Positions 9,439 to 18,092 of a stretch of 64,000 bases of DNA are shown here, one piece after another. The notes below the pieces were generated by a model. It was not told the origin of the DNA and did not search any database. It saw only the letters and a list, made by a program, of their open reading frames with translations. The first letter of the stretch is position 1. Every line of letters begins with the position of its first letter. The translations under genes and the position numbers were made by a program. The DNA is from Pseudomonas oryzagri (GTDB lineage: Bacteria; Pseudomonadota; Gammaproteobacteria; Pseudomonadales; Pseudomonadaceae), in NCBI RefSeq assembly GCF_020831405.1, contig NZ_JAJHPU010000008.1:146911-210910 (forward strand), in the 5' to 3' direction.

Positions 9439-10221
9439 ATGGCCCTACTGCAACTGGAGCGCATCAGCGCACAGTACCCGGGCGCAAGCCAGCCGGTACT
9501 GACCGACATATCCCTGAGCCTGGGTCCCGACCAGCTGCTGGTCGCCCTCGGCCCTTCCGGCAGCGGCAAGACCAGCCTGCTCAACCTGATCGCCGGCTTC
9601 GTGGCGCCCAGCGGCGGACGCCTGACCCTCGACGGCCGGGCCATCGCCGGCCCTTCGGCCGAGCGCGGCGTAGTGTTCCAGGACGACGCCCTGCTGCCCT
9701 GGCAGAACGTGCTGGACAACGTCGCCTTCGGCCTGCGCCTGGCCGGCACGCCGCGCAGCCAACGGGAAGCGCGCGCCCGCGAGCTGCTCGCCCTGGTGGA
9801 CCTGGCCGGCTTCGAGCAACGGCGTATCTGGGAGCTTTCCGGCGGGCAGAAGCAGCGCGTGGGTCTGGCCCGCGCGCTGGCCGCCGACCCGCGCGTGCTG
9901 CTGATGGACGAGCCGTTCGGCGCGCTCGATGCGTTCACCCGCGAACAGATGCAGGAGCTGCTCCTGCAGGTCTGGCGGCGCACCGCCAAGCCGGTGTTCC
10001 TGATCACCCACGACATCGAGGAAGCGGTGTTCCTGGCCAGCGACCTGCTGCTGCTCGAACCCGACCCCGGCCGCATCGGCGAGCGTCTGCAACTCGACTT
10101 CGGCCGCCGCTACGCCGCCGGGGAAAGCGCGCGGGCGATCAAGTCGGACCCGCGCTTCATCGAAACCCGCGAGCACGTGCTGGCCCGGGTGTTCGCCCAA
10201 CGTCAGAGGAAACCCGCATGA
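9439..10221 (+). CDS. tauB: Taurine ABC transporter ATPase TauB
   Basis: 260-aa ABC ATPase with Walker A GPSGSGKT at residues 38-45, Q-loop [10 protein letters not shown], signature LSGGQKQR, Walker [13 protein letters not shown] and switch His in LITHDIEE. The DDALLPW Q-loop and FGALD Walker B are typical of the nitrate/sulfonate/taurine subfamily. It overlaps tauC by 4 bases (ATGA), so ATPase and permease are translationally coupled. Confidence 0.9.
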   Translation: MALLQLERISAQYPGASQPVLTDISLSLGPDQLLVALGPSGSGKTSLLNLIAGFVAPSGGRLTLDGRAIAGPSAERGVVFQDDALLPWQNVLDNVAFGLRLAGTPRSQREARARELLALVDLAGFEQRRIWELSGGQKQRVGLARALAADPRVLLMDEPFGALDAFTREQMQELLLQVWRRTAKPVFLITHDIEEAVFLASDLLLLEPDPGRIGERLQLDFGRRYAAGESARAIKSDPRFIETREHVLARVFAQRQRKPA

Positions 10222-11051
10222 GCAGCCTCGAAGTGTCCCTGCCGGCAGCCGCCGGCCAGCGCGCGCAGCTCCGCCCGCGCCAGCCGCTCAGCCTGTTCGC
10301 CATCGGCAGCCTGAGCCTGGCCGGCCTGCTGACCCTGTGGTGGGCGGTGACCACCACAGGGCTGATCGAACCGCTATTTTTGCCCAGCCCGCAGGCCGTG
10401 CTGCAGCGCGCCTGGCGCCTGCTCGGCGAAGGCTACATGGGCGCCAGCCTGTGGCAGCACCTGGCCGCCAGCCTCGGGCGCATCGGTGTGGCCCTGCTGT
10501 TCGCGGTGGCGACCGCCGTGCCGCTGGGCATCGCCATCGGCCGCAACCGCGTGGTGCGCGGCCTGTTCGATCCGCTGATCGAGTTCTACCGGCCGATTCC
10601 GCCGCTGGCCTACCTGCCGCTGATCGTCATCTGGTGCGGCATCGGCGAGCTGTCCAAGGTGCTGCTGATCTATCTCGCGATCTTCGCGCCGATCGTCATC
10701 GCCACCGCCACCGGCGTGCGCACGGTCGATCCGGCCCGCCTGCGCGCCGCCCAGTCGCTCGGCGCCAGCCAGGCGCAGCTGATCCGCCACGTGATCCTGC
10801 CCAGCGCCCTGCCGGACATCCTCACCGGCATCCGCATCGGCCTGGGCGTCGGCTGGTCGACCCTGGTCGCCGCCGAGCTGATCGCCGCCACCCACGGCCT
10901 GGGCTTCATGGTGCAGTCGGCCGCGCAGTTCCTGGTCACCGACGTGGTGATCGTCGGCATCCTGGTCATCGCCCTGATCGCCTTCGCCCTCGAACTCGGC
11001 CTGCGCGCCCTGCAGCGCAAACTGGTGCCCTGGCACGGCCGCGGCCACTGA
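10218..11051 (+). CDS. tauC: Taurine ABC transporter permease TauC
   Basis: 277-aa inner-membrane permease with about six hydrophobic segments and the EAA-type loop [21 protein letters not shown], which contacts the ATPase. The sequence [22 protein letters not shown] is characteristic of the sulfonate/nitrate/taurine permease family. Last gene of tauABC, followed 11 bp later by a strong hairpin terminator. Confidence 0.9.
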   Translation: MSSLEVSLPAAAGQRAQLRPRQPLSLFAIGSLSLAGLLTLWWAVTTTGLIEPLFLPSPQAVLQRAWRLLGEGYMGASLWQHLAASLGRIGVALLFAVATAVPLGIAIGRNRVVRGLFDPLIEFYRPIPPLAYLPLIVIWCGIGELSKVLLIYLAIFAPIVIATATGVRTVDPARLRAAQSLGASQAQLIRHVILPSALPDILTGIRIGLGVGWSTLVAAELIAATHGLGFMVQSAAQFLVTDVVIVGILVIALIAFALELGLRALQRKLVPWHGRGH

Positions 11052-11062
11052 TCCGGACGCAG

Positions 11063-11089
11063 AAAAGCGCCCGCAAGCGGGCGCTTTTT
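11063..11089. terminator. Bidirectional Rho-independent terminator between tauC and azoR
   Basis: Perfect 9-bp stem AGCGCCCGC/GCGGGCGCT with AA loop at 11066-11085, flanked by an A run on the left and a T run on the right, so it can act on both converging transcripts. Confidence 0.85.
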
Positions 11090-11102
11090 CGACTCGGATC
11101 GA

Positions 11103-11702
11103 TCAGGCGATCAGCTCGCCGATACGGGTTTCGGCGGCGGCGAAGGCCTTGTCGGCACCCTCGGCGCCCATCGCCAGGCCTTCGGCGTAGACGAACTCGA
11201 CGTCGGTCATGCCGAGGAACGCCAGCACGCTCTTCAGGTAGGGCACCTGGGAGTCGGCCGGGGTGTCGCGGTACAGGCCGCCGCGCGCCAGGGCGACGTA
11301 AACCTTCTTGCCCTTGAGCAGGCCTTCCGGGCCGTTGGCGGTGTAGCGGAAGGTCACCCCGGCGCGGGCGATGGCGTCGATCCAGGTCTTCAGCTGCACC
11401 GGCACGCCGAAGTTGTACATCGGCACGCCGAGCACGATCACATCCACCGCCTGCACCTGGGCGATCAGCGCGTCGTCGAGGGCCACGCGGGCCGCCTGCT
11501 CGGCGCTGCGCTGCTCGGCCGGGGTGAACAGCGCGCCCAGCGCGGCCTCGTCGAGCACCGGGTGCGGGTCGCGGGCCAGGTCGCGCAGTTCGACCACCGC
11601 GTCCGGGTTCTGCGCCTGCAGGCGGGCGGTGATGGCGTCGGCCAGGCGGGTGGAGTTGGCACCGCTGGAGCGGGCGCTGGCGTTGATCTGCAGAATGTTC
11701 AT
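11103..11702 (-). CDS. azoR: FMN-dependent NADH:quinone oxidoreductase / azoreductase AzoR
   Basis: 199-aa flavodoxin-fold enzyme. The N-terminal FMN-binding stretch is [17 protein letters not shown], the middle motif [19 protein letters not shown] and the late motif LARGGLYRD fit AzoR. It reduces quinones and azo compounds by two electrons with NADH, protecting against thiol and quinone stress. AAGGAA lies upstream of the ATG. It lies downstream of a pirin gene on the same strand, probably as one operon, divergent from a LysR regulator. Confidence 0.88.
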   Translation of the reverse strand: MNILQINASARSSGANSTRLADAITARLQAQNPDAVVELRDLARDPHPVLDEAALGALFTPAEQRSAEQAARVALDDALIAQVQAVDVIVLGVPMYNFGVPVQLKTWIDAIARAGVTFRYTANGPEGLLKGKKVYVALARGGLYRDTPADSQVPYLKSVLAFLGMTDVEFVYAEGLAMGAEGADKAFAAAETRIGELIA

Positions 11703-11755
11703 GGTCGTTTCCTTGTGTGATTCGAGGCGATGATTCGGGGTAATGGTCGGGCGAT

Positions 11756-12475
11756 TCAGTACAGCGGCAATTCGGTGGGACGCAGGTCGAACAGCAGCAC
11801 CTCGGCATCTTCGCCGGCGCTGAAGTCGATCTCGCGAACGTTGCGCAGGCGGGCGCCGTCGCCGGCCTGCATGCGCTGGCCATTGACGGTCAGCGCGCCG
11901 CGCGCCACGTGGACGTAGGCGTAGCGGTTGTCCGCCAGCTCGAAGCGCTGGGCCTCGGCGCCGTCGAACAGGCCGGCGTAGACACGCGCATCCTGGTGGA
12001 CCGACAGCGAACCTTCGGCGCCGTCCGGCGAGAGGATCAGGCGCAGCCGGCCGCGCTTCTCGGCGGCGGCGAAGTACTGCTGCTGGTAGCGCGGCTCGAC
12101 GCCCTTGCGATTGGGCACGATCCAGATCTGCAGGAAGTGCACCGGCTCCTCGCGGGAGGCGTTGTACTCGCTGTGCCGCACGCCGGTGCCGGCGCTCATC
12201 AGCTGCACGTCGCCGGGACGGATCACCGAGCCGGTGCCCATCGAGTCCTTGTGCTCCAGCGCGCCTTCGAGCACGTAGGAGAAGATCTCCATGTCGCGGT
12301 GGCCATGGGTGTCGAAGCCGCGGCCCTGGCGCACGCGGTCGTCGTTGATCACCAGCAGGTCGGAAAAGCCGGTCTGCTGCGGGTCGTAGTAGCTGCCAAA
12401 GGAAAAGCTGTGCTGCGAATGGAGCCAGCCGAAATTGGCGAGACCGCGCTCGGCGGCAGGTCTGATTTCCAACAT
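11756..12475 (-). CDS. Pirin family protein (bicupin, quercetinase-like)
   Basis: 239-aa pirin with the metal-binding cupin motif [22 protein letters not shown], giving the His-x-His and later His/Glu ligands, and [10 protein letters not shown]. Bacterial pirins bind iron or other metals; some have quercetin 2,3-dioxygenase activity. GGAGA precedes the ATG at 12475. It is first in a pirin-azoR operon divergent from a LysR regulator, an arrangement common in pseudomonads and probably responsive to electrophiles or quinones (inference). Confidence 0.88.
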   Translation of the reverse strand: MLEIRPAAERGLANFGWLHSQHSFSFGSYYDPQQTGFSDLLVINDDRVRQGRGFDTHGHRDMEIFSYVLEGALEHKDSMGTGSVIRPGDVQLMSAGTGVRHSEYNASREEPVHFLQIWIVPNRKGVEPRYQQQYFAAAEKRGRLRLILSPDGAEGSLSVHQDARVYAGLFDGAEAQRFELADNRYAYVHVARGALTVNGQRMQAGDGARLRNVREIDFSAGEDAEVLLFDLRPTELPLY

Positions 12476-12597
12476 GTTGGTTCTCCGGCGTCTGGCTGCG
12501 ACAGGGGCTGTGCAGCGGCGATGGAGAAACTTTACCCGTGTGCACTGATGCCAAATAGAGGACAATCACGAACACTCTGTTGACTTCAGGAGCAACA

Positions 12598-13488
12598 ATG
12601 AACCGTCTGGATGCCATGGGCCTGTTCGTGCGGGTCGCCGAACTGGGCAGCTTCTCGGCCGCCGCCAACCAGCTGGGCGTGGCGCGTTCGGTGGTCACCC
12701 GGCAGATCGCCGCGCTGGAGGAGCACCTGGGCATCAAGCTGATGGTGCGCAGCACCCGGCGGCTGTCGCTGACCTCGGCGGGCAGCGCCTACCTGGACAA
12801 GTGCCGGGTGATTCTCGAACTGGTGGAAGAAGCCGAAGCCGGGGTGATGGAGGAGCGCCTGACGCCGAGCGGGCCGCTGCGCGTCAGCCTGCCGCTGAGC
12901 TTCGGCCTGCGCCGCCTGGTGCCGCTGCTGCTGGAGTTCTCGCAGACCTACCCGCAAATCAATCTGGCGATGGACTTCAGCGACCGACAACTGAACCTGA
13001 TCGAGGAAGGCATCGACCTGTCGATCCGCATCACCGCCCAGCTCAATCCCGGGGAGATCGTGCGCAAGCTCGGCAACTGCCGGCTGCTCTGCGTCGTCGC
13101 GCCGGCCTATCTGGCCCGCCACGGCCGGCCGCAGCATCCCGGCGAACTCGACCGGTACGCGTGCCTGGGCTATTCGCCGCAGGCCAACAACCGCCCGTGG
13201 ACCTTCCAGGTGGACGGCCAGCTGCAGTCCTTCTATCTGCCCTTGCGCCTGCAGGCCAACAACGGCGACGCGCTGGCCGAGGCGGCCGCGCAGGGGCTGG
13301 GCATCGCCGTGCAGCCGGACTTCATCGTCGCCGACCTGCTCGCGGCGGGGAAACTCGAGACCTTGCTGGAGGCCTTCGAACCGCCGGCGCTCGGCATCTA
13401 CGCGGTGCTGCCCAGCAACCGCTACCTGCCGCAGCGCGTGCGCGTGCTGATCGAGTTCCTGTCCAGCCGGCTGGCCAGCGCCGCCTGA
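12598..13488 (+). CDS. LysR-family transcriptional regulator
   Basis: 296-aa LysR regulator. The N-terminal winged helix reads [27 protein letters not shown], followed by [12 protein letters not shown], then a periplasmic-binding-like effector domain with [17 protein letters not shown]. It is divergently transcribed from the pirin-azoR operon across 122 bp and very probably controls it. The start at 12598 has AGGAG eight bases upstream. Confidence 0.88.
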   Translation: MNRLDAMGLFVRVAELGSFSAAANQLGVARSVVTRQIAALEEHLGIKLMVRSTRRLSLTSAGSAYLDKCRVILELVEEAEAGVMEERLTPSGPLRVSLPLSFGLRRLVPLLLEFSQTYPQINLAMDFSDRQLNLIEEGIDLSIRITAQLNPGEIVRKLGNCRLLCVVAPAYLARHGRPQHPGELDRYACLGYSPQANNRPWTFQVDGQLQSFYLPLRLQANNGDALAEAAAQGLGIAVQPDFIVADLLAAGKLETLLEAFEPPALGIYAVLPSNRYLPQRVRVLIEFLSSRLASAA

Positions 13489-13497
13489 AGAAACGCG

Positions 13498-13537
13498 CAC
13501 GGCCAAACCGGGACGCTTGCGCCCCGGCTAGGCCGTG
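13498..13537 (+). terminator. Hairpin downstream of the LysR gene
   Basis: Outer arms CACGGCC/GGCCGTG enclose an inner CCGG-type stem. It lies between two convergent genes, but there is no clear T run, so it may be a weak or Rho-assisted terminator. Confidence 0.35.
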
Positions 13538-13546
13538 CCCCTTGGA

Positions 13547-14872
13547 TCAGGCTTCCTTGGCGCAGTCGCGCGGGGTGATGCCCTTCTCGGCGGCGTACTT
13601 GTGCGAGGACGCCTCGATGATCGGCCGCAGCAGGGCGCGGTCGGCCTGCACCCAGTCGCTGATCAGGTTCCACTTCTCGCCGTCCCACTGCTGGAAGCGC
13701 ACCGCGCCGCCGCCCTCATGGTCGGAGCAGGACAGCTTGAGCGGCTGCACCAAGCCCTTGGCGCCGAGCGCGGCGAGGCGCGCGTCGTCCAGCTTGAGGT
13801 TCTCGAAGCCCCAGCGCACCTGCTCGCCGGTCAACGGCTGCTTGCCGAACTTCTCCTGGGCGATGCGTACCGCCTCGACGTTGAGGATGCCGTTGACCAC
13901 GCCGAGGTTGTAGTAGACGGTGCCGAAGCGCTTGGGATCGGCGAGATCGCCCTGGCCCTTGTCGACCACTTCCTGCTTGATGCCCTGCAGCACCGGGAAG
14001 GCGGTGCCGGACGGGTGGGTGGTGATGGCGATGAAGCCCTTGGCCGCGGCGCCGGCCGGTGCGGCGTCTTCCTCGGAGTTGCTCCAGATGTTGCCGATGA
14101 TCCGGTTGGCCGGGAAACCGACCTTCTGCGCGGTCTTCAGCGCCACCGGGTTCATCACCCCCCAGCCGCGCAGGATCACCCAGTCGGGCTTGTCGCGGCG
14201 GATGTTCAGCCACTGCGACTGCTGCTCGTTGCCCGGGTGCGGCACCTCCACCAGGCTTAGCGCGAAGCCGTACTTGTCGGCCAGGGTCTTCAGTACCTCG
14301 TTGGTTTCCTTGCCGTAGGGCGAGCCGTGGTAGAGGGTGACGATCTTCTGGCCCTTGAGCTTGTCAAGGCCGCCGGCCTGCTGGCCGATGTAGTTGATGA
14401 TCGCCGACACCTCGGAATACGGGTTGAGCTGCAGCGGGAAGGCGTAGGGGAACACGCTGCCGTCGGTGGAGTCGGTGCGGCCGTGGTTGATGGTGATCAG
14501 CGGCAGCTTGTCGGCGGTGGAGCGGTCCAGGGTGGCGTAGGCGATGCCCACCGACAGCGGGTTGGTGGCCGCCGCCGGCGCGCCGTTGACGCCGCCCTTG
14601 AGGCGCTCGTAGCACTCGACGCCCTTCTCCACCACGTACTCGGTCTCGCACTCGCTCCAGGTCAGCTTGACGCCGTTGACCCCGCCGTTGGCGTTGACGT
14701 ACTTGAGGTAGTCGATGAAACCGCCGAAGAAGCCGGTGCCGCCGGCCGCGTAGGGGCCGACCCGGTAGCTCTGCAACGGGAAGTACTGCTCGCCCTCGGC
14801 GTGCGCGGTGAGGGCCGTGGTGCCCAGGCTGATGGCCAGCGCCAGACTGCTGACGAAACTGCGTTTGAACAT
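13547..14872 (-). CDS. Liv-type ABC transporter, substrate-binding protein (cluster 1)
   Basis: 441-aa secreted binding protein with a signal peptide ending near TALTAHA-E. It belongs to the branched-chain-amino-acid (Liv/HAAT) type I binding-protein fold, in a subgroup with conserved cysteines (ECETEYVVEKGVECYERLK and LSCSDHEGGG) that also includes the two paralogues at 34687 and 36076. This subgroup usually accompanies transporters for carboxylated or aromatic compounds rather than amino acids. It is the last gene of an operon that begins with sfnF-sfnG, so an organosulfur substrate is the best inference. AAGGA precedes the start. Confidence 0.82.
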   Translation of the reverse strand: MFKRSFVSSLALAISLGTTALTAHAEGEQYFPLQSYRVGPYAAGGTGFFGGFIDYLKYVNANGGVNGVKLTWSECETEYVVEKGVECYERLKGGVNGAPAAATNPLSVGIAYATLDRSTADKLPLITINHGRTDSTDGSVFPYAFPLQLNPYSEVSAIINYIGQQAGGLDKLKGQKIVTLYHGSPYGKETNEVLKTLADKYGFALSLVEVPHPGNEQQSQWLNIRRDKPDWVILRGWGVMNPVALKTAQKVGFPANRIIGNIWSNSEEDAAPAGAAAKGFIAITTHPSGTAFPVLQGIKQEVVDKGQGDLADPKRFGTVYYNLGVVNGILNVEAVRIAQEKFGKQPLTGEQVRWGFENLKLDDARLAALGAKGLVQPLKLSCSDHEGGGAVRFQQWDGEKWNLISDWVQADRALLRPIIEASSHKYAAEKGITPRDCAKEA

Positions 14873-14950
14873 CGTGATTATCCTTGTCGAAGTGTGAGGA
14901 GTCGGGGCCGGACCGGCGTCCGGTAGTGCTTGGGATAGGGAAAACTCGGT

Positions 14951-16018
14951 TCAGTAGCGCAGCGGCCACAGCCGGGCGCGTTCGCGCAGGCGCCGCCACA
15001 GGCGGGCGAGCCCCTCCGGCTCCTTGATCAGGAAGGCGATGATCAGCGCGCCGAAGACGATCTTCTGCAGGTTCTCCAGCTGCCCGGCGTCGATCAGCCC
15101 GGCCGGCAGCAGGCCGGCGAGGTTGGAGAGCAGCAGCGGGAACAGCACGATGAAGGCGGCGCCGAGGAAGTTGCCGAGGATGCTGCCCAGGCCGCCGATG
15201 ATCACGATGAACAGCACCTGGAACGAGCGGTTGAGATCGAAGCCGTGCGGCTCGACGGTGCCCAGGTAGGTGAACGCCCAGAGCGCGCCGGCGATGCCGA
15301 GGAAGAAGCCGCTGAGGGCGAAGGCCAGCAGCTTGGTCTTGAGCAGCGGGATGCCGATCACCGCGGCGGCGGTGTCCATGTCGCGCACCGCCATCCAGTT
15401 GCGGCCCAGCTCGCTGCGCACCAGGTTGTGGCCGAGCCAGAACAGCGCCGCCACCACGCCGAGGGTCAGCAGGTAGCGCCCGGCCGGCGAGCCGAAGTCG
15501 GCGCCGAGGATTTCCAGCTTCGGCGCCGTGATGACGCCGGACGGGTTGTCGTTGGAGAACCAGGAGAACTTGGTCAGCGCCCACTGCACGAAGAACTGCG
15601 CCGCCAGGGTCGAGACGATCAGGTAGAAACCCTTGATGCGCAGGCTGGGCAGGCCGAACAGCAGCGCCACCAGCGCGGCGACCACCCCGCCGAGCAGGAA
15701 GCTGGCCAACAGCGGCAGGCCCGCCACGCGCAGCTCGAAGTTGTAGGCGGCGAAGGCGCCCACCGCCATGAACGCCGCCGAACCCAGCGACAGCTGGCCG
15801 GCGTAGCCGGTCAACAGGTTCAGGCCCAGCCCGGCCAGCGACAGCACCAGGAAGGGAATCAGGATGGCGCTGAACCAGTAGTCGTTGCCGAGAAACGGCA
15901 CCGCGCCGAAGGCGAAGGCCAGCAGCAGGGCCAGGCCCAGGCGGTCCTGGCGCAGGCGGAACAGGCGGCGGTCGTCGGCGTAGCGGGTGCTGAACTGGCC
16001 GGCTTCTTGATAGAGCAT
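14951..16018 (-). CDS. Liv-type ABC transporter, permease LivM-like (cluster 1)
   Basis: 355-aa inner-membrane permease with about nine hydrophobic segments. GLNLLTGYAGQLSLGSAAFMAVGAF and SELGRNWMAVRDMDTAAAVIGI are hallmark LivM regions, the second being the ATPase-coupling loop. ATG at 16018 is chosen because GGAGA lies about 10 bases upstream; a GTG nine codons earlier is possible. The partner permease lies upstream, separated by a 156-bp gap that holds a palindromic repeat. Confidence 0.85.
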   Translation of the reverse strand: MLYQEAGQFSTRYADDRRLFRLRQDRLGLALLLAFAFGAVPFLGNDYWFSAILIPFLVLSLAGLGLNLLTGYAGQLSLGSAAFMAVGAFAAYNFELRVAGLPLLASFLLGGVVAALVALLFGLPSLRIKGFYLIVSTLAAQFFVQWALTKFSWFSNDNPSGVITAPKLEILGADFGSPAGRYLLTLGVVAALFWLGHNLVRSELGRNWMAVRDMDTAAAVIGIPLLKTKLLAFALSGFFLGIAGALWAFTYLGTVEPHGFDLNRSFQVLFIVIIGGLGSILGNFLGAAFIVLFPLLLSNLAGLLPAGLIDAGQLENLQKIVFGALIIAFLIKEPEGLARLWRRLRERARLWPLRY

Positions 16019-16039
16019 GAATTCGTCTCCGTAGAGTCC

Positions 16040-16172
16040 GCTCACGAGCGTCGCGAGCGAAGGTCAGGCAAGGCGGAATCGGCCGAAAAAGCGCAGTTTA
16101 CGAGTGGGTAAATGAGCATTTTGAGGGCGATTCCAACGCAGCATTACCGAGCGCAGCAGCTCGTGGGCGGGC
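16040..16172. repeat. Intergenic imperfect palindrome inside the transporter operon
   Basis: The outer parts CACGAGCG and CAGCTCGTG pair, inner GGAATCG and CGATTCC pair, and the centre carries TTTACGAGTGGGTAAA with its own dyad. The layout resembles a mobile-type intergenic repeat common in Pseudomonas genomes (recollection). It separates the LivH and LivM genes and could form a stable RNA hairpin affecting operon expression. Confidence 0.55.
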
Positions 16173-16174
16173 TC

Positions 16175-17056
16175 TTACACGCGCTCGATGGCGCGCTCGC
16201 CAAACAGCCCGGCCGGACGCACCAGCAGGAACAGCATGGCCAGCACATAGGGGAACCAGTTCTCGATGCCGCCGCCGACGAAGGGGCCGAGGTAGACCTC
16301 GGCGAGCTTCTCCGCGGCGCCGACGATCAGCCCGCCGGCGATGGCCCCGCCGATCGAGGTGAAGCCGCCGATGATCAGCACCGGCAGCGCCTTGAGCACC
16401 ACCAGGGAGAGCGAGAACTGCACGCCGAGCCGCGCGCCCCACAACAGGCCGGCGACCAGGCCGACGAAGCCGGCCACCGCCCACACCACCGCCCAGATGC
16501 GCTGCAGGCGGATGCCCACCGCGAGCGCGGCCAGCGGATCGTCGGCCACCGCGCGCAGCGACAGGCCGATGCGGGTCTTGTTGAACAGCAGGGCGAGCAG
16601 CGCGACCAGCGCGGCGGCGGTGCCGGCGGCGAACAGGTCGAACTGCGAGAGCAACATGCCGCCGACCTCCAGCGGCTCGTCGCTGATGCCCAGCTCCAGG
16701 CCGTGCACCTGGGCGCCCCACAGCGCCTGGGCGAAGCCTTCGATCATGTACGACAGGCCCAAGGTGGCCATGAACAGGGTGATCGGCGAGAGGTTGACCA
16801 GCGGGCGCAGCACCGCGCGCTCGATCAACAGCGCCAGCGCGACCATCGTCGTCAGGGTGATCAGGAAGGCCAACCAGAACGGCACGCCGCGCTCCAGCAG
16901 GCTGACGAAGGTCAGCGCGGCGAACAGCACCATCGCGCCCTGGGCGAAATTGAACACGCCCGACGCCTTGTAGATCAGCACGAAGCCGATGGCGACCAGC
17001 GAGTACATCACCCCCGCCAGCAGCCCGCCGATCAGCACCTCGAAGAAGAATTCCAT
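16175..17056 (-). CDS. Liv-type ABC transporter, permease LivH-like (cluster 1)
   Basis: 293-aa permease with about eight hydrophobic segments and the LivH signatures GVMYSLVAIGFVLIYKASGV, NFAQGAMV and SLRAVADDPLAALAVGI. It pairs with the LivM-like permease to form the channel. AGGA precedes the start at 17056. A counterpart of the same 293-aa length lies at 38567-39448 in the second transporter cluster. Confidence 0.88.
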   Translation of the reverse strand: MEFFFEVLIGGLLAGVMYSLVAIGFVLIYKASGVFNFAQGAMVLFAALTFVSLLERGVPFWLAFLITLTTMVALALLIERAVLRPLVNLSPITLFMATLGLSYMIEGFAQALWGAQVHGLELGISDEPLEVGGMLLSQFDLFAAGTAAALVALLALLFNKTRIGLSLRAVADDPLAALAVGIRLQRIWAVVWAVAGFVGLVAGLLWGARLGVQFSLSLVVLKALPVLIIGGFTSIGGAIAGGLIVGAAEKLAEVYLGPFVGGGIENWFPYVLAMLFLLVRPAGLFGERAIERV

Positions 17057-17166
17057 GTTGCGATTCCTGTTGCAGACATAAGGCGTCGCCGTCCGCCAAT
17101 GCGGCGGCGCGGCCCGTAGGAGCCAGCTCGCTGGCGATGCTTTTGTGCGCCGATGGATCGCCAGTC

Positions 17167-17280
17167 GTAGGGTGGGAAACTCGCGCAGCGATTTCCCACG
17201 GGGTGGCCATCCACGCGGTGGCCTTCCAACAGCTGACCATTCACCACCGGTGGGCAAGGCTGCGCCGTTGCCCACCCTAC
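17167..17280. repeat. GTAGGGTGGG-type inverted repeat
   Basis: Perfect 10-bp ends GTAGGGTGGG and CCCACCCTAC bound a 114-bp element between the LivG and LivH genes. A related element lies at 34520-34661. Such elements are common between genes in Pseudomonas and relatives; this one lies inside an operon. Confidence 0.65.
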
Positions 17281-17294
17281 CCACCACCTCGTCC

Positions 17295-18077
17295 CTAGTG
17301 CCGCGTGCCCAGGTAGGCGGCGATCACCTCGGGATCGCGGCGCACCTCTCCCGGCGGGCCGTCGCCGATCTTGCGACCGTAGTCGAGCACCACCACGTGG
17401 TCGGAGATGCCCATCACCACGCCGATGTCGTGTTCGATCAGCACCACCGTGGTGCCGTACTCGCGGTTGACCTCGACGATGAAGCGGCTCATCTCCGCCT
17501 TCTCCTCGGCGTTCATCCCCGCCATCGGCTCGTCGAGCAGCAACAGGCGCGGCTCGGCGGCCAGCGCGCGGGCCAGCTCGACGCGCTTCTGCAGGCCGTA
17601 CGGCAGCCGGCCGACGATGGCGTCGCGCCACGGCTGGATGCGCAGGAACTCGATCACCCGCTCGGCCGCGGCGCGCTGGCGGTCGTCCTCGCCGGCCGCG
17701 CGACCGACGCGCAGCGCCTGCTCGATCCAGCTGCTGCGGCGCTTGAGGTTGCGCCCGGTGAGCACGTTGTCGAGCACGCTCATGCCCTTGAACAGCGCGA
17801 TGTTCTGGAAAGTGCGGGCGATGCCCAGCTCGGCGGCGGCGTGCGGCCGCATGCTGCGCTGTTCGACCCGGTCGAAACGGATCAGGCCGGACTGCGGCCG
17901 GTACACACCGTTGATTATGTTCAAAAGCGAACTCTTTCCCGCGCCGTTTGGGCCGATCAGCGCGCAGATCTCGCCCGGCGCCACGGCGAAGCTGAGGTCG
18001 GTGATCGCCTTGACGCCCTTGAACGACAGGGAAATGTTTTGCAGCTCGAGCAACGGCGAGCTTGGCGGATGCGACAT
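17295..18077 (-). CDS. Liv-type ABC transporter, ATPase LivG-like (cluster 1)
   Basis: 260-aa ATPase with Walker A GPNGAGKS near residues 42-49, Q-loop ARTFQNIALF, a signature-like LPYGLQKRVELARAL in place of the classical LSGGQ, and Walker B LLLLDEPMAGMN. YGLQ in the signature position is common in LivG-type ATPases of this subgroup. GAGGAG precedes the start. No LivF-type second ATPase is found in this operon; the only one in the window is at 33686-34462. Confidence 0.88.
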   Translation of the reverse strand: MSHPPSSPLLELQNISLSFKGVKAITDLSFAVAPGEICALIGPNGAGKSSLLNIINGVYRPQSGLIRFDRVEQRSMRPHAAAELGIARTFQNIALFKGMSVLDNVLTGRNLKRRSSWIEQALRVGRAAGEDDRQRAAAERVIEFLRIQPWRDAIVGRLPYGLQKRVELARALAAEPRLLLLDEPMAGMNAEEKAEMSRFIVEVNREYGTTVVLIEHDIGVVMGISDHVVVLDYGRKIGDGPPGEVRRDPEVIAAYLGTRH

Positions 18078-18092
18078 GTCGGTTTCTCCTCG

